Source of the DNA: Actinophytocola xinjiangensis
Lineage (GTDB): Bacteria; Actinomycetota; Actinomycetes; Mycobacteriales; Pseudonocardiaceae
Assembly: GCF_001921215.1 (NCBI RefSeq)
Contig: NZ_MSIF01000005.1
Coordinates: 186,001 to 250,000, forward strand
DNA length: 64,000 nt
Reading direction: 5' to 3'
Shown here in pieces: positions 47,711 through 57,217 of the stretch; the stretch's first letter is position 1, and every line of letters starts with the position of its first letter. The notes beneath the pieces were generated by a model, which did no database searches, was not told the DNA's origin, and saw nothing but the letters and a program-made list of their open reading frames with translations. Position numbers and translations under genes: made by a program.

Positions 47711-47730
47711 GGTGAACGTTAGCGTTCACC
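47711..47730. promoter_or_regulatory. inverted repeat upstream of the surface protein gene
   Basis: GGTGAACG, TTAG, CGTTCACC form a perfect 8-bp palindrome around four bases, 95 bases upstream of the surface protein ATG. It could be an operator or the stem of a short hairpin. It does not have the GAAC-N4-GTTC spacing of an actinobacterial LexA box. Confidence 0.4.
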
Positions 47731-47824
47731 GACACACGACCGGCGGCTCGCGTACCCGTGCCGCCACCGTGGCGCGGGGACCGCAGGCCCGGGTACGTCC
47801 GCCCTGACTTCCTGGGGGTACAGG

Positions 47825-49513
47825 ATGTCCTGGGGTTCCTCCCTGTCCAGAATCGGCCTGGTCGCCGTCGCGGCGGCCATCGGGCTCGGTCCGGCGGTCG
47901 CCACGGCGACCGCCGAGCCGACACCGACCGAGACCACCACACCAACCGAGACCACCACACCGACCGAGACCCAGACACCGCCCGGGACGACCGACACGTC
48001 GACTCCGCCGGGCACCACGTCCGAGTCCCCGGAGCCGACGACGAGCGCGCCGGCCGCGCCCGCGCCGAAGCAGGCCGCCGACCTGGAGGTCCGGGTCGAC
48101 TTCGACCAGGACCGCTACCGCACCGGCGAGACCATGTCCATCCGGTTCGAGGTGGTCAACCACGGAACGGCGCCCCAGGGCGTCTCGGTCTGGCAACCCT
48201 GGTCCGGTGAGAACCGGATCAGCACCGACTACGAGAGCTGGGGCCGGTTCACCGACGGCGTCGACATCCCGGCCGGCGGCAGCGTCGCGGTCACCGTGAC
48301 CGGCCGGTCCGCCATCGCCGGCGCCACCGTCGGCGTGCTGGACGGCATCCTGTTCCCGTCCGGCGGCGGGGACCAGCTCGGCGAGTTCCACCACGAGGTG
48401 CCGATCACCCCGACCTACGGCCGCCTCGGCGGCATCGCCTACGGCGACGAGAACGGCAACGCCCGGTTCGACGCCGGCGAAGCCCTCGCCGGGGTCACGG
48501 TGACCCTGTCGAACTCCTACGTCAACGACGACCTGTACACCACGACCACCGGCGCGGACGGCTCGTTCAGCCTCGCCGGCCTGCCGACCGTGCGGATGTT
48601 CCTGTCCGCGCAGGCCCCCGACGGCTGGCAGATCGGTTACCGCATGGTGACCGTCGCGGAGGAGAACGACGACCTGCTGCTGCGGGCCACCCGCCCGCTG
48701 ACCGGGCTGTCGGTCTCCCTGGAGTTCACCCAGGACACCTACCGGCCGGGTGACCTGGCGTCGGTGCGGATCTCGCTGGTCAACCGGAGCGGCCGGGACC
48801 TCGTGGGCATCGTCGCCAACTGCAACCGGGCCGGCAACAGCCACTCCCTCACCGGCCGGACCGCCGGCTGGGGCGCGCTCACCGGGGACGGCGTCACCAT
48901 CCCCGCCCGGTCAACGCTCGACCTCACCGTGACCGAGACGGTCCCGCAGGCCGCCTTCGGCACCGGCAGGGTCACCGTGGCCTGCGACTTCTCCTACCCG
49001 GGGGTCGAGGGCGACAACCCCAGCGACGGCGACTGGGCGCGGGTGCCCGGCGGCCTGGGCACCGTCACCGGCGACGTCCGCCACGGCGAGCAGGGTGTCG
49101 CGGGCGTGCGGCTGGTGCTGGTCACCGACGACCGCTGCCCGATCCTGGGCACCACCACCAGCGACGCCCAGGGCCGGTTCACCTTCACCGAGGTCCCGGC
49201 CGGCGAGCACCAGCTGTACATCTTCCCGCCGAAGGGCTGGACGGTGTCGGGCCAGAACCCGACCCGGCTCGGGGTGCAGGCCGACGCGACCTCCAGGCTG
49301 GGGCTGTCGGTCGCCCCGGGGTCGTCCTCGGCCGCGCCGAAGCTCCCAGCCCAGCCCCGGGACTGCGACGCCGCCCCGGCTCCCCGGCCGCGACCCGCCC
49401 CGGCCGGCCTGGCCTCCACCGGCGCGAACGTCGGCGGCCTGCTGGTGTTCGGGCTCGGCGCGCTGACCGTCGGCATCGCGGGCATCCGCCTGACCCGCCG
49501 CCGCGCCAGCTGA
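47825..49513 (+). CDS. sortase-anchored SdrB-like surface protein (LASTG)
   Basis: A 562-residue exported protein. A signal peptide (residues 1-30, GLVAVAAAIGLGPAVATATA) is followed by a Thr/Pro-rich spacer (TPTETTTPTETTTPTETQT) and Ig-like domains including two CnaB/SdrD-B types (LGGIAYGDENGNARFDAGEALAGVTV and TGDVRHGEQGVAGVRLVLV). The C-terminus has LASTG (529-533), a hydrophobic helix and RRR, the signal for a class E-type sortase that recognises LAxTG. It would be covalently linked to the wall as a surface protein of unknown ligand. No sortase gene is in the window. ATG 47825 has GGGGG upstream. Confidence 0.9.
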   Translation: MSWGSSLSRIGLVAVAAAIGLGPAVATATAEPTPTETTTPTETTTPTETQTPPGTTDTSTPPGTTSESPEPTTSAPAAPAPKQAADLEVRVDFDQDRYRTGETMSIRFEVVNHGTAPQGVSVWQPWSGENRISTDYESWGRFTDGVDIPAGGSVAVTVTGRSAIAGATVGVLDGILFPSGGGDQLGEFHHEVPITPTYGRLGGIAYGDENGNARFDAGEALAGVTVTLSNSYVNDDLYTTTTGADGSFSLAGLPTVRMFLSAQAPDGWQIGYRMVTVAEENDDLLLRATRPLTGLSVSLEFTQDTYRPGDLASVRISLVNRSGRDLVGIVANCNRAGNSHSLTGRTAGWGALTGDGVTIPARSTLDLTVTETVPQAAFGTGRVTVACDFSYPGVEGDNPSDGDWARVPGGLGTVTGDVRHGEQGVAGVRLVLVTDDRCPILGTTTSDAQGRFTFTEVPAGEHQLYIFPPKGWTVSGQNPTRLGVQADATSRLGLSVAPGSSSAAPKLPAQPRDCDAAPAPRPRPAPAGLASTGANVGGLLVFGLGALTVGIAGIRLTRRRAS

Positions 49514-49520
49514 CCCAACG

Positions 49521-49560
49521 ACAACGGGGCCCCGCGCCGGCTGGCGCGGGGCCCCATTGT
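49521..49560. terminator. bidirectional hairpin terminator
   Basis: ACAACGGGGCCCCGCGCC pairs with GGCGCGGGGCCCCATTGT (17 of 18 plus one wobble) around a 4-base loop. It lies 8 bases after the surface protein stop and 13 bases beyond the end of the convergent subtilisin gene. Confidence 0.9.
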
Positions 49561-49572
49561 CTGCCAGGAAAC

Positions 49573-51297
49573 TCAGCGGAGGAACTGACCACCACGGGTC
49601 ACCGCGGCCCAGGCGTCGACGCCGCCGTTGCCGTAGAACCCGTTGTACTCCGGCGTGCCATCGCACGTCGCCGTGTAGCTCGCGTCGCGACCCTCGTCCA
49701 GGTAGTCGACGGTGCGCGGGACCGGGCAGGCGATCGGGTGGGCGGTGCCCTCCAGCACGGCCCGCACCTTCGCCGGCTTCATCGTCACGTTGCGGCCCTG
49801 GTACTTGCCGAACTCGCTGACGATCAGCGCCGCCACACCGGAGGCGTGCGGCGAGGCCATCGAGGTGCCCTGCAGGAACTGGTAGTACCCGCAGACGCCG
49901 GCCTTGCAGTCCTTCTGCACGCCCGCCGCCTCACCGTCGGGGGTGATGTTCCCGTCGGCGTCGACGGCACCCTCGGCGATGGCGACGTTCTTCGGGTACG
50001 TCGAGAGGATCAGGTTCTCGTTGGCGCCGAACCACGGCGTGCCGAAGTAGTCGCGGAAGTAGCCGCCCGGCGCGGACACCGAGGTCTGCTCGGTGCCGTA
50101 GCTGGAGTAGTCCGCCTTGGCCTGCGACGGGCCGAAGGCCGCGACAGTGATCGCGTTCGGGCCGTCCACCGGCATCGACTTGCAGGTGTCGTTGTCGATC
50201 ACACGCGGGTGCGCGTTGCCGGCCGGGAAGTTCGGGCTGCCCAGGTCGTCCTGCGGGTCGCCGGTGTCCTCGTGGCCGTTGCCCAGCGACACGATCTGGG
50301 TGACGCCCTTGCTGTGCGCGTAGCTCATCGCCCGGGTCATCGCCGTGATGATGGTGCGCTGCTGGGCGGCCTGCTCGGGGCTGTCGGCCGGGTTGTCCAG
50401 GCAGTTGTAGCGCCACGGGTCGACGTAGAAGGACATGTTGACCACGTCCAGGCCGGAGTCACCGGCGTAGGTCAGCGCGTCGACGACCGGCTGCAGGAAG
50501 AAGTAGCCGGAGTCCTGGCCGCCACGGATGTTCACGATGCTCACGTTCGGCGCGACACCGGACACGCCCATGCCGTTGGCCGCCGCGGCGATGGTGCCGG
50601 CGACGTGCGTGCCGTGGCCGCCGTCGTCCCAGTTGGCCGGGTCGACACAGCCGCGGAACTCACACGGCCCGTCAACCTCCTCGCCGTTCTCGTCGTAGGG
50701 CATGTCCCGGGTGAAGTTGCGCGACAGCGCGGCGTCGAAGTTCGGCGCGATGTCCGGGTGGCTGCCGTCGACGCCGGTGTCCAGCACGCCGACCTTGACC
50801 TTGCGGTTGCCCGGCTGCTCGGTGCGCGCCATGTCCGAACGCACCGAGGTCAGGCCCCACAGCTGCGAGTCCAGCGGGTCCATACCGGTCTTCTTGGCGG
50901 CCTTGGCCGAGCGCGCCTTGCCGGTCGCGCCCTTCCGGTTCTCCTTCTCCACCACCGAGTCCTTCGGCGCCTGGCGGCCGGAGGGGGCCTTGCCGACGAC
51001 CGCGACCCGGCTGGCGGCCAGAACGTCCTGGGTGGACGCGAGCCGCTGGGTGAACCCGTTCTCCGGCGCGGAGACGGTCAGCAGCCCGGCGGCGGCGTTG
51101 CTGCGCAACACCTTCCCGCCGGCCGCGCGCACCGCACTCTGCACCTGCGCCACACTCGAACCGTCGGCGGCGAGCACGTTGTACTCGACCACCTTGCCGC
51201 TCAGCTCCGGCTGGGCGACGGCCGTCGGCGTCGCCACCGCCGTGACACCGGCGAACACCGGCACGGCGAGCAACGCCAACACTGTCCTGCGTTTCAC
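49573..51297 (-). CDS. secreted subtilisin-like serine protease (S8)
   Basis: A 574-residue secreted protease. A signal peptide (MKRRTVLALLAVPVFAGVTAVATPTAVA, residues 1-28) is followed by an inhibitor-I9-like propeptide (VEYNVLAADGSSVAQVQSAVRAAGGKVL) and a basic linker. The S8 domain has Asp173 in VGVLDTGVDGSH, His228 in GGHGTHVAGT and Ser479 in GTSMASPHASG, so it appears active. Several cysteine pairs (CEFRGC, CKAGVC) suggest disulfides outside the cell. It lies 48 bases downstream of the peptide transporter operon on the same strand, which fits a role in making peptides for uptake. Confidence 0.94.
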   Translation of the reverse strand: MKRRTVLALLAVPVFAGVTAVATPTAVAQPELSGKVVEYNVLAADGSSVAQVQSAVRAAGGKVLRSNAAAGLLTVSAPENGFTQRLASTQDVLAASRVAVVGKAPSGRQAPKDSVVEKENRKGATGKARSAKAAKKTGMDPLDSQLWGLTSVRSDMARTEQPGNRKVKVGVLDTGVDGSHPDIAPNFDAALSRNFTRDMPYDENGEEVDGPCEFRGCVDPANWDDGGHGTHVAGTIAAAANGMGVSGVAPNVSIVNIRGGQDSGYFFLQPVVDALTYAGDSGLDVVNMSFYVDPWRYNCLDNPADSPEQAAQQRTIITAMTRAMSYAHSKGVTQIVSLGNGHEDTGDPQDDLGSPNFPAGNAHPRVIDNDTCKSMPVDGPNAITVAAFGPSQAKADYSSYGTEQTSVSAPGGYFRDYFGTPWFGANENLILSTYPKNVAIAEGAVDADGNITPDGEAAGVQKDCKAGVCGYYQFLQGTSMASPHASGVAALIVSEFGKYQGRNVTMKPAKVRAVLEGTAHPIACPVPRTVDYLDEGRDASYTATCDGTPEYNGFYGNGGVDAWAAVTRGGQFLR

Positions 51298-51345
51298 GCG
51301 GTTTTCCTCCTCGCTACCTGATGCCTGACTGCCCCATGGCCCCGA

Positions 51346-52353
51346 TCAGGGCACTACCGACTTCTCCTGCGCGAAGTGGCACGCGCTGAGCTGTCCACCC
51401 GTGCGCACCGTCAACTCAGGCTCCTCCTCGGCGCAGATATCCTGCGCCTTCCAACACCTCGTGCGGAACCGACACCCCGACGGCGGGTCGACCGGGCTCG
51501 GCACGTCACCCTCCAGGCGGATGACCTGCCGCTGTCCACGCAGGGTGGGATCAGCCACCGGGACCGCCGAGAGCAACGCCTGGGTGTACGGGTGGGTGGG
51601 CCGGGTGTAGATCTCCTCCTCGGTGCCGATCTCGACGACCTTGCCGAGGTACATCACGGCCACCCGGTCGGACAGGTGCCGCACCACCGACAGGTCGTGC
51701 GCGATGAACACGTAGGACAGCCCGAACTCGTTCTGCAGATCGCCCAGCAGGTTCATCACCTGCGCCTGGATCGAGACGTCCAAAGCGGACACCGGCTCGT
51801 CGCAGATGATCACCTCGGGCTTGAGCGCGAGCGCGCGGGCGATGCCGATGCGCTGGCGCTGGCCGCCGGAGAACTGGTGCGGGTAGCGGTTGATGTGCTC
51901 GGGGTTGAGCCCGACCACCTCCAGCAGCTCCCGCACCCGCGTCGCCCGCTCACCCTTGGGCGCGACCTCCGGGTGGATCTCGAACGGCTCGCCGATGATG
52001 TCGCCGACGGTCATCCTCGGGTTCAGCGAGGTGTACGGGTCCTGCAACACGATCTGGATGCTGCGCCGCAGCTTGCGCAGTTCGCTGCCGCGCATCCGGA
52101 AGATGTCGCGGCCCTGGAACTTCGCCGTCCCACTGGTCGGCGGCTCCAGCCGCATCAGCACCTGGGCCAGCGTCGACTTGCCGCAGCCGGACTCGCCGAC
52201 CACGCCCAGGGTCTCGCCGCGCCGCAGGTCGAACGACACCCCGTCCACCGCCCTGACCTGGCCGACGGTGTGCTTGAACAGCACGCCGACCCGGACCGGG
52301 AAGTGCTTGACCAGGTCGACGACCTCCAGGATCGGCTCTCCCGCCTCAGACAC
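51346..52353 (-). CDS. dppF: peptide ABC transporter ATPase (DppF/OppF type)
   Basis: A 335-residue ABC ATPase. Walker A is GESGCGKST at 53-61, the signature is [32 protein letters not shown] with Walker B, and the C-terminal oligopeptide domain ([19 protein letters not shown]) carries the conserved cysteines. I chose GTG 52353, since it overlaps the dppD stop and has GGAG upstream. It energises the DppBC permease together with DppD. Confidence 0.94.
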   Translation of the reverse strand: MSEAGEPILEVVDLVKHFPVRVGVLFKHTVGQVRAVDGVSFDLRRGETLGVVGESGCGKSTLAQVLMRLEPPTSGTAKFQGRDIFRMRGSELRKLRRSIQIVLQDPYTSLNPRMTVGDIIGEPFEIHPEVAPKGERATRVRELLEVVGLNPEHINRYPHQFSGGQRQRIGIARALALKPEVIICDEPVSALDVSIQAQVMNLLGDLQNEFGLSYVFIAHDLSVVRHLSDRVAVMYLGKVVEIGTEEEIYTRPTHPYTQALLSAVPVADPTLRGQRQVIRLEGDVPSPVDPPSGCRFRTRCWKAQDICAEEEPELTVRTGGQLSACHFAQEKSVVP

Positions 52354-53377
52354 CGCCGACCATCTCCTCCGCGAAGTGACACCTGCTCGTCCGGCCAAGG
52401 CCCAGCCGATACTCGGCCGGAACCTCGGTCCGGCACCGGTCCTGCGCCATCGCGCACCGGGGGTGGAACGGACAACCCGGTGGGATGGCCAGCAGGCTCG
52501 GCGGCAGGCCCTTGATCGTCTTGAGCTCGTGGCCCTTGAGGTCGAGCCGGGGCAGCGACTCCATCAGCGCCGCGGTGTACGGGTGACCGGGCCTGCGGTA
52601 GAGCGACACGGCGTCGGCGTACTCGACGATCCGCCCCGCGTACATCACCGCGATCCGGTCGGCGACCTCGGCGACCACGCCGAGGTCGTGGGTGATCAGG
52701 ATCAGCCCCATCCGCCGCTCGGTCTGGATCTCCTTGAGCAGGTCCATGATCTGGGCCTGCACGGTGACGTCCAGCGCCGTGGTCGGCTCGTCGGCGATCA
52801 GCACCTCCGGGTCCAGTGCCAGCGACATCGCGATCATCGCGCGCTGGCGCATCCCCCCGGAGAACTCGTGCGGGTACTGGCGCACCCGGCGGGCCGCGTT
52901 GGGGATGCGCACCAGGTCCAGCAGCGCGATCGCGCGCTTGCGGGCCTCCTGGCGGGACATCCCCAGCCGCACCCGCAGCTGCTCCTCGATCTGGAACCCC
53001 ACGGTGTAGACGGGGTTCAGCGCCGACAACGCGTCCTGGAAGATCATCGCGATGCCCTCGGCGCGCACGTCGGAACGCCGCTGGGCGGAGACCTTCAGCA
53101 GGTCCTCGCCGTGGTAGCGGATCTCGCCGCCGGTCACCGCCGCCGGCGGCTCGTCGAGGATGCCCATGACCGCCTGGGCCGTCACGCTCTTGCCGGAGCC
53201 GGACTCGCCGAGCACCGCGAGGGTCTCCCCGGCGTCGACGTGGTAGCTGACCCCGTTGAGTACCTTGGCCACCCCGTCCCGGGTGCGGAACTCGACGTAC
53301 AGGTCGTCCACCTCGAGCAGGGGCGCGTCCGGTACGACCCCGGTGTCCTCGGTCTCACCTATGGACTGTGCCGACAT
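52346..53377 (-). CDS. dppD: peptide ABC transporter ATPase (DppD/OppD type)
   Basis: A 343-residue ABC ATPase. Walker A is GESGSGKS at 57-64; the signature [32 protein letters not shown] covers LSGGQ and Walker B. The C-terminal domain contains [17 protein letters not shown], the usual OppD/DppD cysteine motif. It overlaps dppF by eight bases and follows dppC by four bases. Confidence 0.94.
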   Translation of the reverse strand: MSAQSIGETEDTGVVPDAPLLEVDDLYVEFRTRDGVAKVLNGVSYHVDAGETLAVLGESGSGKSVTAQAVMGILDEPPAAVTGGEIRYHGEDLLKVSAQRRSDVRAEGIAMIFQDALSALNPVYTVGFQIEEQLRVRLGMSRQEARKRAIALLDLVRIPNAARRVRQYPHEFSGGMRQRAMIAMSLALDPEVLIADEPTTALDVTVQAQIMDLLKEIQTERRMGLILITHDLGVVAEVADRIAVMYAGRIVEYADAVSLYRRPGHPYTAALMESLPRLDLKGHELKTIKGLPPSLLAIPPGCPFHPRCAMAQDRCRTEVPAEYRLGLGRTSRCHFAEEMVGGV

Positions 53378-53381
53378 TCGG

Positions 53382-54344
53382 CTACCTCAACTTCGGATCG
53401 AGAGCGTCGCGGACCGCGTCACCGAGCATCACGAACGCCAGGACGGTGATCGTCAGGATGCCGGCGGGGAACAGCAACAGGTGCGGTGCGACCCGGATGT
53501 AGTTGCGCGCGTCGGAGATCATCACGCCCCAGGACACCGCCGGGTCCCGCAGCCCGATACCCAGGAACGACAGCGTCGCCTCGACCGCGATGAACGAGCC
53601 GAGCAGGATCGTGGCGTACACCAGGATCGGGGCCAGGCAGTTGGGCAGCATGTGCCGGAAGATGATCCGCCACGCGCTCGCGCCCAGCGCCCGCGCCGCC
53701 TTCACGTAGTCCTGCTGCTTGGCCGAGATCGCCGCCGAACGCATGATGCGCATGGCGACCGGCCAGGACAGCAGCGACAGCGCGAAGACCACCATCATCA
53801 CCAGGGCGAACGCGCTGTCCACTCCGCTGGAGCGGAACGCGTTGAGGATGATGATCGCGCCGAGCACGAACGGCAGGCCGAAGAAGACCTCCGCGACCCG
53901 GGACAGGAACCCGTCCACCGCGCCACCGAAGTAGCCGGCGAGCAGGCCGATCACCGCGCCGATGACCACGGTGAACACCGCGGCGCCGACACCGACCAGC
54001 AGCGACCAGCGGGTGCCGTAGACCGCGCGGGCGAAGATGTCCTGGCCCTGCACGTCGTAGCCGAACAGCGCGTCCGAGGACGGGGTCTGCCGGGAGCGGC
54101 TCAGGTCGCGGTGGTTGGGATCGGCCGAGGTGAACCACTCCGGGAAGACCGCCACCACGATCAGGAACAGGATGATCACCGACGCGATGATGAACAGCGG
54201 CCGGCGGCGCAGGTCGCCCCACGCGTCCGACCACAGGCTGCGCGGCTTGCCCTTCTTGCCGGTGCCGCCGCCGTCGGCGTGTTCGAGGGCCGTGACGTAC
54301 GAGCCGCCGGAGTCCGCCTGGGCGGCGATCGTCGGGTCAGTCAT
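53382..54344 (-). CDS. dppC: peptide ABC transporter permease (DppC/OppC type)
   Basis: A 320-residue permease with six helices after a polar N-terminus (residues 1-45). LVGVGAAVFTVVIGAVIGLLAGYFGG opens the transport core, and YVKAARALGASAWRIIFRHMLPNCL is the EAA loop that contacts the ATPase. It overlaps dppB by eight bases. Confidence 0.93.
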   Translation of the reverse strand: MTDPTIAAQADSGGSYVTALEHADGGGTGKKGKPRSLWSDAWGDLRRRPLFIIASVIILFLIVVAVFPEWFTSADPNHRDLSRSRQTPSSDALFGYDVQGQDIFARAVYGTRWSLLVGVGAAVFTVVIGAVIGLLAGYFGGAVDGFLSRVAEVFFGLPFVLGAIIILNAFRSSGVDSAFALVMMVVFALSLLSWPVAMRIMRSAAISAKQQDYVKAARALGASAWRIIFRHMLPNCLAPILVYATILLGSFIAVEATLSFLGIGLRDPAVSWGVMISDARNYIRVAPHLLLFPAGILTITVLAFVMLGDAVRDALDPKLR

Positions 54345-55263
54345 AGCGGATCCTCGGGTCGAGAACGGCGTAGAGCAGGTCGATGATCAGGTTCACCAGG
54401 AGGAAGACGATCACCAGCAGCACGACGACGCCGGTGACCGTGACGCCCTCCTTGTTCAGGATGGAGTCGTAGATCAGGCCGCCGATCCCGGGAATGCCGA
54501 AGATGCCCTCGGTGACGATCGCGCCGCCCATCAGGTTGCCCAGGTCGGTGCCGAGGAACGTGAGCACCGGGATGGCGGAGTTGCGCAGCAGGTGCACGCC
54601 GACGATCCGGCGTTTGGGCTGGCCCTTGGCCAGCGCGGTGCGCATGAAGTCCGCGCGTCTGTTCTCCGCGATCGACGTTCTGGTCAGTCTGGAGACATAG
54701 GCCATCGACAGACTGCCGAGCACGAACCCGGGCATGATCAGCTCGCCCCAGGTCGCCTCGGAGGACACCGTCGCCGGGAACCAGCCGAGTTCGAGCCCGA
54801 AGACGATCTGGAGCAGGAAGCCGGTGACGAACGTCGGGATGGAGATCAGGAACAGGGTGGACACCAGAACCAGGTTGTCCACGAAACCCCGGCCGCGCAG
54901 GCCGGTCAGGATGCCCGCGGCGATACCGATGACGGCCTCGATCGCCACGGCGATGACCGCCAGCTGGATCGACACCGGGTAGCGCAGGGCGATGAGGTCA
55001 CCGACCGCGAGCCCGGAGAAGGTCTCGCCGAAGTCGCCCTGGAGCAGATTGCCCAGGTAGAGGAAGTACTGGACGAAGACCGTCTCGTCCATGTTGTACT
55101 TGTCGGTCATCATGGCGACGAAGGCGGGGTTGCACGGCCGTTCGCCGCACATGCCGGCGAACGGGTCGCCCGGCACCGCCCAGACCATGACGTAGATGAG
55201 GAAGGTCGTCCCGACGAACACCGGGATCAGCTGCAGCAGCCGCCGCAGCACATAGCGGCCCAT
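54337..55263 (-). CDS. dppB: peptide ABC transporter permease (DppB/OppB type)
   Basis: A 308-residue permease with six helices. MGRYVLRRLLQLIPVFVGTTFLIYVMVWAVPGDPF is the usual N-terminus, and DFMRTALAKGQPKRRIVGVHLLRNSAIPVLTFLGTDLG is the EAA loop. The periplasmic loop CGERPCN is Cys-bearing as in family members. I chose ATG 55263 (GGGAG 9 bases upstream) over the ATG 39 bases earlier, which lies inside the preceding hairpin. Confidence 0.93.
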   Translation of the reverse strand: MGRYVLRRLLQLIPVFVGTTFLIYVMVWAVPGDPFAGMCGERPCNPAFVAMMTDKYNMDETVFVQYFLYLGNLLQGDFGETFSGLAVGDLIALRYPVSIQLAVIAVAIEAVIGIAAGILTGLRGRGFVDNLVLVSTLFLISIPTFVTGFLLQIVFGLELGWFPATVSSEATWGELIMPGFVLGSLSMAYVSRLTRTSIAENRRADFMRTALAKGQPKRRIVGVHLLRNSAIPVLTFLGTDLGNLMGGAIVTEGIFGIPGIGGLIYDSILNKEGVTVTGVVVLLVIVFLLVNLIIDLLYAVLDPRIRYD

Positions 55264-55290
55264 GGATGGAATCTCCCTTGATCGCCCAGC

Positions 55291-55325
55291 GGGCTGGTCC
55301 ACCGGGGTCTCCGGTGGACCAGCCC
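55291..55325 (-). terminator. hairpin between the binding-protein gene and dppB
   Basis: A perfect 15-bp stem (GGGCTGGTCCACCGG with its complement) and a 5-base loop lie in the 76-base gap after the binding-protein stop. In this position such hairpins partly stop transcription or protect the upstream message, so the binding protein is made in excess over the membrane subunits. Confidence 0.75.
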
Positions 55326-55339
55326 GAGAGTGCTACGTA

Positions 55340-57001
55340 TCAGGCGATCTCGACGTAGGACAGGTCAAGCTCACGGTCCGGCGTCATCCGGACGTTCTTG
55401 AGGTTGGTCGACCAGCCGAACTGCGAGGGGTTGTCCCACAGCGGGATGGCCGGCATGTCCTGCGCGATCATCGTCTCGGCCTCGTGGTAAAGCGCGTAGG
55501 CCTCTTCCTCGGAGGCCGCACTGTCGGCCTCGGCCAGCTTCGCGTCGACCGCCGGGTTGCTGTAACCGTTGTCGTTCGACGAGCCACCGGTGCGGTAGAT
55601 CGGGTTGAGGAAGTTCTCCACCAGCGGGTAGTCGGCCAGCCAGCCGGAGCGGTAGATCTGGGTCATCTCGCGGGCGTTGATCTTCTCCCGGATCTCACCG
55701 AAGGACTGCACCGGAACGAACTTGCACGCCACGCCCAGGGTGTTGGTGATCTGACCGCAGGCGGCGTCCACCCACTCCTTGTGCCCACCGTCGGCGTTCG
55801 AGGTGATCTCGACGGTGCCGGTGAAGCCGGACTTGTCGAACAGCTTCTTGGCTTCCTCGGCGTTGAACTCGCACAGCTCACCGCAGGCACCCGGCTCCCA
55901 GCCCGGCACCTTCGACGACGCGTAGCCGGTGGCCGGCTTGCGGTTGCCCTCGAAGATCGTCTTGGTGATCTCCTCGCGGTTGATCGCCATCGAGATCGCC
56001 TGGCGGAAGTCCACGCTCTTGTACTTCGGGTCGTAGAGCGGGAAGGACATCGACTGGAGCGAGAGGATCTCGGCGCTGGAGGAACGGCCCTCCAGGTCGG
56101 TCTGCCAGATGTTGCCGGCCAGGGCCGAGGGCGGCATGGTGTCGAGGAAGTCGAGCTTGTTGTCCACGACCATGGCGTACGCGGCGTCGGCGCTCTCCGG
56201 GAAGGAGAACTTGACGTTCTTCACCTTGCCCTTGTCGTCGCCCTTGTACTCGTCGAAACGCTCGACCAGCACCTCCTGGCCCGGCACGCGGGAGACGAAC
56301 TTCCACGGGCCGTTGCCGACCGGGGTCTCCTCGAACTTCGCCGGGTCGGCGAAGAACGAGTCGGGCAGCGGCGAGTAGGTCGGGTAGCCGAGCTTGACCC
56401 GGAAGATCGGGTGCGGCGCGGAGAAGGTCACCTTGAAGGTGAGGTCGTCGATGACCTCAAGACCCGACATCTCCTTGGCCGGGGGCGTCGGGGCCGGCTT
56501 CGGGCCCTCCGCGCCGTCCGGGTCAGGCAGGTTGACCTGGTCGAAACCGGCGACCTGCATGAAGAAGCTCGCGCCCTGCTGGCCGTTGGGGCCGTAGGCG
56601 GTGTAGTTCCAGGCGTCGACGTAGTTCTTCGCCTTGACGGGGGTGCCGTCGTGGAACGTCCAGCCGTCCTTGAGCTTGAACGTCATCTCCTTGCCGTCGT
56701 CGGACACCGCGATGTCCTCGGCGTGGGCGTTGCGCGGTTCGCTCGTGACCGGGTCGTAGTCGACCAGGCCGGTGAACATCGCGTCGACGATCTTGCCGCC
56801 ACCGGTCTCGGTGGTGTTGCCGGGAACCAGCGGGTTCTCCGGCTCAGTGCCGAACACACTGACCGTGCCGGTGTCGTTCTTGTTGTTGCCGGCGCCGCCC
56901 GCACCGTCGCCATCGCCTGAGTCGTCACCGCCACAGCTCGTGATGACGAGCGCCGTCGCGACGGGCATCACCACAGCGGCCATCCAGCGCGGTCTACGCA
57001 T
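55340..57001 (-). CDS. peptide ABC transporter substrate-binding lipoprotein
   Basis: A 553-residue extracytoplasmic solute-binding protein of the family 5 (DppA/OppA) type. The lipobox is ALVITSCGG near residue 24, so it is lipid-anchored. LKDGWTFHDGTPVKAKNYVDAWNY is the family signature. It lacks the N-terminal part of a larger lobe only in that the first ATG is replaced by 57001, which has GGAGGAG about 8 bases upstream. It binds di- or oligopeptides (or a similar cargo) and delivers them to DppBC. The gene leads the operon, with a hairpin after it. Confidence 0.93.
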   Translation of the reverse strand: MRRPRWMAAVVMPVATALVITSCGGDDSGDGDGAGGAGNNKNDTGTVSVFGTEPENPLVPGNTTETGGGKIVDAMFTGLVDYDPVTSEPRNAHAEDIAVSDDGKEMTFKLKDGWTFHDGTPVKAKNYVDAWNYTAYGPNGQQGASFFMQVAGFDQVNLPDPDGAEGPKPAPTPPAKEMSGLEVIDDLTFKVTFSAPHPIFRVKLGYPTYSPLPDSFFADPAKFEETPVGNGPWKFVSRVPGQEVLVERFDEYKGDDKGKVKNVKFSFPESADAAYAMVVDNKLDFLDTMPPSALAGNIWQTDLEGRSSSAEILSLQSMSFPLYDPKYKSVDFRQAISMAINREEITKTIFEGNRKPATGYASSKVPGWEPGACGELCEFNAEEAKKLFDKSGFTGTVEITSNADGGHKEWVDAACGQITNTLGVACKFVPVQSFGEIREKINAREMTQIYRSGWLADYPLVENFLNPIYRTGGSSNDNGYSNPAVDAKLAEADSAASEEEAYALYHEAETMIAQDMPAIPLWDNPSQFGWSTNLKNVRMTPDRELDLSYVEIA

Positions 57002-57071
57002 CTGGTCTCTCCTCCAGTCACCCTTCACGGATTGGGCGGGTCGCCGTCGAACCCGTGGCCGAGGACATGCG

Positions 57072-57131
57072 CGCCCCCGGAATGTGAGGGGACGTTAACG
57101 GTGCGGATGACCCATCTCACCCCCGGGGGCG
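57072..57131. promoter_or_regulatory. interrupted inverted repeat upstream of the peptide transporter
   Basis: CGCCCCCGG-AAT-GTGAG at 57072-57088 is mirrored by CTCAC-CC-CCGGGGGCG at 57116-57131, with a CGTTAACG palindrome (57093-57100) in the spacer. It lies 70-130 bases before the binding-protein ATG, so it overlaps the probable promoter region. Confidence 0.35.
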
Positions 57132-57217
57132 TCACAAAGCAGTCACAATCGGGCGCCTCCGGCACCAGGGAAACGCTGGGGAATTGCCCGGTGACCGCGC
57201 GCGACCAAATGGCCCGC

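Noticed and set aside
47711-47730. LexA (SOS) box before the surface protein gene
   Set aside because: The actinobacterial SOS box is GAAC-N4-GTTC; here the gap is six bases.
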